10,705 nt of DNA from JARRNO01 sp037384885. GTDB lineage: Bacteria > Acidobacteriota > UBA4820 > DSQY01. The notes below the pieces were generated by a model. It had not been told where the DNA came from. It was given only the letters and a program-made list of their open reading frames with translations, and searched no databases. The position numbers and the translations under genes were made by a program. This document shows, one piece after another, positions 6,166 through 10,705 of this stretch. Position 1 is the stretch's first letter; every line of letters starts with the position of its first letter. Location: contig JARRNO010000157.1 of NCBI GenBank assembly GCA_037384885.1, positions 1 to 10,705 of the forward strand. The letters run 5' to 3'.

Positions 6166-7264
6166 GCCAAGGCCTGACGTCGCTTCGCGGGTCCACCGTA
6201 TCACACTCCGATATCGCCAGCCCGATAAACCGAGCTCGGACCGGCCCGAAGTCCGTCCCCGGATGCTGGGGATGGATCCGGTTCGTGAGCAAAATATAAC
6301 CCCTTTCGGCTTTCTTTTCCAGGTATACCCCCGTTCCGGTGTATCCGTCGTGCCCCGCCCCATTTGATCCGAGGGCGGCTCCAGGAGCCCAGCCGGCAGA
6401 ATCCGCCAGTTTGAATGCAGACGAACGGGACTCGCCCTTTCGGGCGCATCCGTGAGTCCAGGCCAGTTCGAGGGACTCGGGGGTCAGGAACCCGCTTGAC
6501 GGAAAATATCCCCGGGCCAGTCTTACAGCGCCCTGAACCGTTGCAAAAAGTCCGGCGTGTCCGGCCACGCCGCCCAGAAAACGGGCGTTCCCGTCGTTCA
6601 CCACGCCACACGCCCGTCCGCCCGGGAACGGAGGGATTTCCGCACCGTGACGCGCCGCCATGGCAGACTCTTTCCAGACCCCCACTTCGGTCGCCGCTGC
6701 TCGGCCTGTATCTCCAGGGCCGGGCCGGAACATGGCGTCACCCCGCCCGCATCCCAGCGGCTCCGCCACCCAGGAGTAAAAGAGCTCGTCCAGCGGGCGT
6801 TTTATCCGTTCTTCCAGGATGAATCCTGCCAGAATATAGCCCAAGTCGCTGTATACGGCTTCGACCTGGGGCGCTCGCCGCGGACATTTTCCCGCTAGCC
6901 AGGTGCGGGACTGATCTTTGGACAACGCGACGGCATAAAGCGGTATCCAGTCAGGGAAGCCGCCCTCGTGTCTCAGAAGGTCGAGGAGGCTCGGCGCGGG
7001 AGATTCGCCGGCCTCCAGAGGCTCGAACAGGTCAAGGCGGCCGGCTTCCGCCAGTTTCAGCGCCAGCAACCCGGTGCAGAGAGGCTTTGTCAGAGAAGCG
7101 AGGTCGAAAAGAGTGTCGCGGGTCACCGGCCGATATCCGGGTTCCACGGAAGCGGCGCCGCCGAATCCCGACCACGCCGCACCGCCGCCCTGGAACACGG
7201 CGAATCCGTAGCCGGGAAAGCTTGCTCCGCATTCTTCGTGGAGGTAGTTTTCGACCGCGTTCAT
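6158..7264 (-). CDS. Serine beta-lactamase-family hydrolase (class C / EstB-like fold)
   Basis: This 368-residue protein is of the penicillin-binding/class C beta-lactamase superfamily, which includes esterases and peptidases. The nucleophile motif is S57-L-T-K60. The second motif is Y138-S-D140, where Asp replaces the common Asn. The third is H305-D-G307 in the form HDGYTGTG, like the HTGFTGT of EstB-type members. The stretch VNDGNARFLGGVAGHAGLF (222-240) is also typical of that subgroup. There is no signal peptide, so it is probably cytoplasmic, which argues against a role in antibiotic resistance. It starts 11 nt after the oxidoreductase gene and overlaps the tonB-like start by 8 nt. Its place in a lipid A cluster suggests an envelope-related substrate, for example a muropeptide or ester, but the substrate is unknown. 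Confidence 0.88.
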   Translation of the reverse strand: MNAVENYLHEECGASFPGYGFAVFQGGGAAWSGFGGAASVEPGYRPVTRDTLFDLASLTKPLCTGLLALKLAEAGRLDLFEPLEAGESPAPSLLDLLRHEGGFPDWIPLYAVALSKDQSRTWLAGKCPRRAPQVEAVYSDLGYILAGFILEERIKRPLDELFYSWVAEPLGCGRGDAMFRPGPGDTGRAAATEVGVWKESAMAARHGAEIPPFPGGRACGVVNDGNARFLGGVAGHAGLFATVQGAVRLARGYFPSSGFLTPESLELAWTHGCARKGESRSSAFKLADSAGWAPGAALGSNGAGHDGYTGTGVYLEKKAERGYILLTNRIHPQHPGTDFGPVRARFIGLAISECDTVDPRSDVRPWHD

Positions 7265-7275
7265 CGAATCCGGCC

Positions 7276-8223
7276 TCAGCGGGAGACCTTTTCCAGAATC
7301 ATCCGGGCCGTTCGCACGGCCTCCCGCGCGGCTTCTCCTCCAACGGTCGGCTCGGTCTCTCCCCGGAGCACCGCGGTGAAGTGCTCGAGTTCCGCCCTCA
7401 GAGGCTCTTTCTTCTCGACAGGCGTATCCACCTTAAGAATATTTCGTCCTTCCGCCGTATCCTCGACCCGGTAGTGGTCCACCGCCTGTTCGGCGTAATC
7501 CACGGCGAGATAGCTTGCGGGCTGGAAGACGCGAAGCTTCCTCACCTTCTCCCGGGAGATCCGGCTGGCCGTCAGGTTGGCCACGCACCCGCCTTCGAAA
7601 GCCAAACGGGCGTTGGCGATGTCCACGAAGGAGGTGAGGACGCTGACGCCGACCGCTTCGACCTTCTCTACAGGACGCTTGACGAGGCTCTGAACGATCT
7701 CGATATCGTGGATCATGAGGTCCAGGATCACGTCCACGTCCAGGGAGCGCCCGGTGAAGACCCCCAGGCGGTGGACTTCAATGAAGCCGGGCCGGCTCAC
7801 CCAAGCGGCCAGACGTTCCACGCCTGGGTTGAAGTGCTCCACATGCCCCACGAGGAGCGGCGCACCGCCCGCATCGCGGGCCGCCAGGATGGCGTCGCAT
7901 TCCTCAAGGCTCGCGGCCATGGGCTTCTCGCAGAGAACGCCCGTCCCCTTTCTGAGGAACATCTCCGCAAGCTCTCGGTGAAGGGTTGTTGGGGCGGAGA
8001 TCACCACACCGTCCACGCCGGGAAGCTCTGAAGTATCGCTGAAGGGATTCGTTCCGTACTTTTGTGCAATTTCAGATGCGCGGGCGCCGTCTTTGTCCAC
8101 GACGCCCACCAGTTGAACCCCGTCCATGTCGGAAAGGATTCGCGCGTGATGGCGGCCGAGCGAGCCGACGCCCACAACGGCCATGCGCAGGTCAGAAACA
8201 GGTCCGGATTTCTGGTCTTTCAT
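7276..8223 (-). CDS. Gfo/Idh/MocA-family oxidoreductase, candidate UDP-GlcNAc 3-dehydrogenase (GnnA-like)
   Basis: This 315-residue NAD(P)-dependent sugar oxidoreductase has an N-terminal Rossmann motif (VGVGSLG, Gly18, Gly20, Gly23), the family EKP motif (99-101), a GHVEHFNP segment (126-133) and the catalytic-type LDLMIHDIEIV (Asp168, His172). It lies 21 nt after lpxA. In Acidithiobacillus ferrooxidans a Gfo/Idh enzyme, GnnA, is encoded beside lpxA and oxidises UDP-GlcNAc at C3, so the aminotransferase GnnB can make the 3-amino sugar for amide-linked lipid A. This protein could be GnnA, but no gnnB is seen, and the genes that follow are a hydrolase and a tonB-like gene. Another nucleotide-sugar substrate is possible. 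The family is certain; the substrate is inferred from context only. Confidence 0.9.
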   Translation of the reverse strand: MKDQKSGPVSDLRMAVVGVGSLGRHHARILSDMDGVQLVGVVDKDGARASEIAQKYGTNPFSDTSELPGVDGVVISAPTTLHRELAEMFLRKGTGVLCEKPMAASLEECDAILAARDAGGAPLLVGHVEHFNPGVERLAAWVSRPGFIEVHRLGVFTGRSLDVDVILDLMIHDIEIVQSLVKRPVEKVEAVGVSVLTSFVDIANARLAFEGGCVANLTASRISREKVRKLRVFQPASYLAVDYAEQAVDHYRVEDTAEGRNILKVDTPVEKKEPLRAELEHFTAVLRGETEPTVGGEAAREAVRTARMILEKVSR

Positions 8224-8244
8224 TGGCTGCCCCGCGATGGCGAA

Positions 8245-9027
8245 TCAGCGCTGGATCCCCCGCTCCGATTCGCGGATAAATGACACGAGCTGCCCCACTG
8301 CTTCGACAAACCCCAGTTCGGCTTCCACCTTGTCGAGCGCTTCCTTGAGGAGGAGATCGGACTGGAAGAGAAGGCGGTAGGCGGACCTGAGTCCTTCGAT
8401 GCTCTCCTTGGAAAAGCCCTTCCTTTCCAGACCGATGGTGTTGATGCCGTAAATCTTGGCGTCGCTGCGGGCACCCACCGTCTTAATGAAGGGCAGGGCA
8501 TCCTTGGTGATCACCGAAAAACCGCCGATGAAGGCGTAATCACCCACCCGGCAGAACTGGTGAACCGCGGAGAATGCTCCGACCGTGCTGTGCGCCCCGA
8601 CGTGGACGTGGCCGGCAAGGGTGGCGGCGTTCGCGAAAATGACGTCGTCCCCCACCTGGCAGTCGTGGGCCACGTGGCTGTAGGCCATCATGAGAATGTT
8701 GCTGCCCAGGCGCACCACTCCCCCGCCGCCGACCGTTCCCCGGTTCACCGTCACGAATTCCCGGAAAACATTGTCCGAACCGATGATAACTTCCGTAGGC
8801 TCTCCCTTGTATTTCAGATCCTGCGGCGGTCCTCCCACTGCCACATGAGACACGAAGGTGTTTCTTTCGCCCACCGTAACTTTGCCGGTCAGGCAGGTAT
8901 GGGGGCCAAGAATGGACTCTTCCCCGATCGTCACGTCCGAGCCGACGTAGGTCAGCGGGCCAATTTCGCAGCTCTCCGCGATCCGGGCGCCGGGCTCGAC
9001 CACCGCTGTTGGATGTATCTTCGGCAT
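8245..9027 (-). CDS. lpxA: UDP-N-acetylglucosamine O-acyltransferase LpxA
   Basis: This 260-residue cytoplasmic enzyme transfers a 3-hydroxyacyl chain from ACP to UDP-GlcNAc (or its 3-amino analogue), the first step of lipid A synthesis. The protein is a left-handed beta helix of hexapeptide repeats with a helical C-terminal domain. The catalytic His121 sits in SHVAHDC, matching E. coli His125. His140 and His156 match His144 and His160, and QDLKYKGE is the conserved substrate-binding segment. Gly169 matches E. coli Gly173, the acyl-length ruler, and so permits a long chain. The length is normal and no damage is seen, unlike the two upstream genes. The start ATG follows an AGGAG-containing purine-rich stretch and lies 13 nt after the original fabZ stop. 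Confidence 0.97.
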   Translation of the reverse strand: MPKIHPTAVVEPGARIAESCEIGPLTYVGSDVTIGEESILGPHTCLTGKVTVGERNTFVSHVAVGGPPQDLKYKGEPTEVIIGSDNVFREFVTVNRGTVGGGGVVRLGSNILMMAYSHVAHDCQVGDDVIFANAATLAGHVHVGAHSTVGAFSAVHQFCRVGDYAFIGGFSVITKDALPFIKTVGARSDAKIYGINTIGLERKGFSKESIEGLRSAYRLLFQSDLLLKEALDKVEAELGFVEAVGQLVSFIRESERGIQR

Positions 9028-9040
9028 ATCTTCTCTTCTC

Positions 9041-9472
9041 CTATCGGTCCACCATGGCGGACATGATCACGGCCTCCGCCGCAAGCTGCCCGTCCACGTA
9101 AGCCATCCCCTTGAGCTTGCAGGAGCTGGACTTTCTTATAAGAACCTACACATCAAAACGCCGTAGGTCCCACGGGGTTAAGGGCGTAATGAAACCCGAT
9201 TCTTCGATTCCCATGAAGTAGACCAGCTTGCTGTCCCGGTCTTCGATCACCTGGAGACGCAGCACGCCGCCCACCTGGGCCATCGCTACGACGATCAGCA
9301 CCCCCGGCATGACCGGTTTGCCGGGGACATGCCCCTGGAAAAATTCCTCGTTGATCGTGACGTTCTTGAGCCCCACAATACGCTTGCCGGGCTCGATCTC
9401 CAGGATGCGGTCGACCAGGAGAAAGGGATAGCGATGCGGCAGCACCGCCTGAATTGCCTCCACGTCCATCAT
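9041..9472 (-). pseudogene. fabZ: 3-hydroxyacyl-ACP dehydratase FabZ, interrupted by in-frame TAG and lacking catalytic Glu
   Basis: FabZ dehydrates 3-hydroxyacyl-ACP in fatty acid elongation. The frame spans 143 codons, a normal FabZ length, but codon 109 (9146-9148) is TAG. The frame then continues with clear FabZ sequence (RKSSCKLKGMAYVDGQ to AMVDR) and ends at TAG 9041-9043. In the first part LPHRYPFLLVDRI and FFQGH (catalytic His48) are normal. However, Val49 replaces Phe of HFPG, and Val62 (codon GTA) replaces the catalytic Glu of the IVEAMAQ motif. Residues 91-112 diverge strongly from the family, including Trp101 for the Gly of PGD, and one codon seems missing after Leu111. The start ATG overlaps the lpxD stop by 4 nt (ATGA). 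As written the 108-residue product should be inactive. Sequence error and true decay are both possible. Confidence 0.85.
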
Positions 9473-10357
9473 TCTGAGTTCCTTTCTTCGCTGGAAGCGG
9501 CGAACCGTTTTTCAAGCCGCCGCAACCGGGCGACGACATCTTCCAGCCGTGCCACGAGCGCGCGCTCCTTTAGCCAGGCTTTGTGCTCCCTGGCGGGGAT
9601 CCCCGTCACAAGGACTCCCGGAGGTACATCCTTTGTCACGGCCGACTTGGCGCCGACCCGGGCCCCGTCACCGATCGTGATGTGCCCCACGGCGCCAGAC
9701 TGGCCGGCCACGATAACACCCTTTCCCAGGCGGGTGCTTCCGCTGATCCCGGATTGAGACACCAGGATGGAATGGTCGCCGATAATCACGTTGTGACCGA
9801 CCTGGACGAGGTTGTCGACCGAATCCGTCGGATCCCAGGACGCATCCCGCGTGCAGACGGACCCGGTCCCCCAGGATCGTCCGGTCATAGAGCACGACCC
9901 TGGGAAAGATCCGGCAATCCCGGCCGACCACGCAGTCGTCCCCCAGCACGCTTCCGGCCTGGATCACACTGTTTGCCGCAATTCGGCAGCGTTCGCCCAG
10001 CACCACATGGGGTCCGATATGGCAGGTTGGGTCAAGTTCACAGTCCCTTCCCACAACAGCGGCCGGGTGAACACCAGGCCGGAATGCCTTGTCTGGATAA
10101 AAAAGGCCCACTGCCCGCGCGAAGGCGGCGTAGGGATTTTTGTGAACCAGCAGCGTTCGCCCCTCGAGCGCGCGCCCCGGGGCAGTCAGGATGGCTCCGG
10201 CGCCGCTTTTTCGTGCGGTCTCTGCATATTTGGGGTTGGAAAGAAAGGAGAGCTCGCCCACCGTAGCGCGGTCGAGGGGCGCAACCCCGTGAAGCTCCAC
10301 CAGGGGGTCACCCTTCAACTCTGCACCCAGCTTTTGTGCGAGCTCTCCCGCTTTCAT
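9469..10357 (-). pseudogene. lpxD: UDP-3-O-acylglucosamine N-acyltransferase LpxD with internal deletion and frame change
   Basis: LpxD adds the second acyl chain, to the 2-amino group, in lipid A synthesis. The gene begins at ATG 10357 (AGGA 9 nt upstream) and reads well for 180 codons: the N-terminal uridine-binding domain (VGELSFLSNPKY, 33-44) and hexapeptide repeats to GSDGFG. At about 9818 the sequence jumps directly to DNLVQVGHNVIIG, in another frame, and continues for about 116 codons to TGA at 9469-9471. The family has about 46 residues between these points (the KIPQ and TTIDR segment), so roughly 138 nt is missing, with a length not divisible by three. Both catalytic-type His (QVGHN and AVGHI) remain in the second part. 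In the first frame, translation runs on as nonsense to 9668. Intact parts on both sides point to a recent deletion or an assembly fault. Confidence 0.85.
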
Positions 10358-10469
10358 GGCCGACCATCCTGAAATTCGTCCCTGCCGGGAAGTCCGCAAA
10401 CTTGGGCGGACATATCGGCGCGGTCGTTAGGACGCGGCTTCTCTCGCGGCGCTCGACAGGTCCGCGGAC

Positions 10470-10705
10470 CTAGTTCTTTGCGCCGCCCGAGCCGGTCCCG
10501 GGATACTTGGCGTTCATGGCCCGGATCACTTCATTCGTAATATCCAAAGCATCCGCGTTGTAAAGGCAGATCTGCTTTTCGAGAATGATGGAGTAACCCT
10601 TGGTCTTGGCATAGGCCGTGATGACGCTCTGGGCTTCTTCGGCGAACTTCTGCTGCAGGCGCTGCTTTCGATTGTTCCATTCGTCCTGCGCGGACTTCGC
10701 CATGG
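10470..10705 (-). CDS. OmpH/Skp-family periplasmic chaperone, C-terminal part only
   Basis: This is the last 78 codons or so of a gene cut by the right edge. The ATG at 10703 is probably an internal Met, because OmpH/Skp proteins are about 160-180 residues long with a signal peptide and the frame is open to the end of the window. The sequence QDEWNNRKQRLQQKF is part of the long coiled-coil arm, and EKQICLYNADALDITNEVIRAMNAKYP is the typical C-terminal strand and helix of the family. Skp holds unfolded outer-membrane proteins in the periplasm. Its gene commonly precedes lpxD, often after bamA, which supports the call. It ends 112 nt before lpxD, the widest gap in this block, with a short palindrome GGTCCGCGGACC (10459-10470) at the stop codon. 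Confidence 0.88.
   Translation of the reverse strand, partial: MAKSAQDEWNNRKQRLQQKFAEEAQSVITAYAKTKGYSIILEKQICLYNADALDITNEVIRAMNAKYPGTGSGGAKN

Noticed and set aside
6166..6363. Upstream extension of the tonB-like frame to 6363
   Set aside because: The extra 66 residues lie wholly inside the hydrolase gene, look like out-of-frame sequence, and would put the membrane helix far from the N-terminus.
9146..9148. Amber codon in fabZ read as an amino acid (pyrrolysine or suppression)
   Set aside because: TAG ends other genes in this window normally (actA, the hydrolase, ompH), and fabZ has further damage such as loss of the catalytic Glu, so recoding is not the simplest reading.

Overview
The window looks like a piece of a high-GC Gram-negative chromosome. 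Every gene I can support lies on the minus strand, so transcription runs from high to low coordinates. A Raetz-type lipid A cluster, a Gfo/Idh gene next to lpxA and an alternative complex III (ACIII) operon suggest the former Deltaproteobacteria (Desulfobacterota). That placement is inferred from gene content and protein style, not from a marker gene.

Lipid A / envelope block (10705 to about 5083). In transcription order it holds the C-terminal end of an OmpH/Skp-like chaperone, lpxD, fabZ, lpxA, a Gfo/Idh/MocA oxidoreductase, a serine beta-lactamase-family hydrolase and a TonB-family protein. After the 112-nt gap downstream of ompH, the genes are tightly packed, with 4- and 8-nt overlaps or gaps of about 11 to 21 nt, as in one operon. 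LpxD and LpxA add acyl chains to sugar-nucleotide intermediates of lipid A, and FabZ works in the fatty acid cycle that supplies those chains. Two of these normally essential genes are broken as written. lpxD has lost an internal segment of about 46 codons and changes frame at about 9818. fabZ has an in-frame TAG at codon 109, a Val in place of the catalytic Glu, and a cluster of further odd residues. The damage is confined to about 0.8 kb and may be a sequence or assembly error, or true gene decay.

Intergenic region (4358-5082, 725 bp). I find no convincing gene here. It holds a GC-rich hairpin after tonB and an AT-rich segment with a plausible sigma70-type promoter facing actA. Two perfect 9-bp direct repeats lie across that promoter, followed by a leader of about 400 nt rich in GC hairpins.

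ACIII block (4357 to 1). This holds actA (pentaheme cytochrome c), a 66-residue twin-arginine/one-helix protein I do not recognise, actB (MopB-like domain fused to a 15-Cys iron-sulfur domain) and the first 182 codons of actC (NrfD-like membrane subunit), cut by the window edge. ACIII oxidises quinol and passes electrons to a periplasmic carrier or terminal oxidase. The genes overlap by 8 nt at two junctions and form one translationally coupled operon, presumably continuing into actD, actE and actF outside the window.

I see no CRISPR array, insertion sequence, tRNA or rRNA, and no obvious wholly new system. The points most worth a second look are the damaged lpxD-fabZ pair, the extra small gene between actA and actB, the actA promoter/leader, and the lpxA-linked oxidoreductase as a GnnA candidate.
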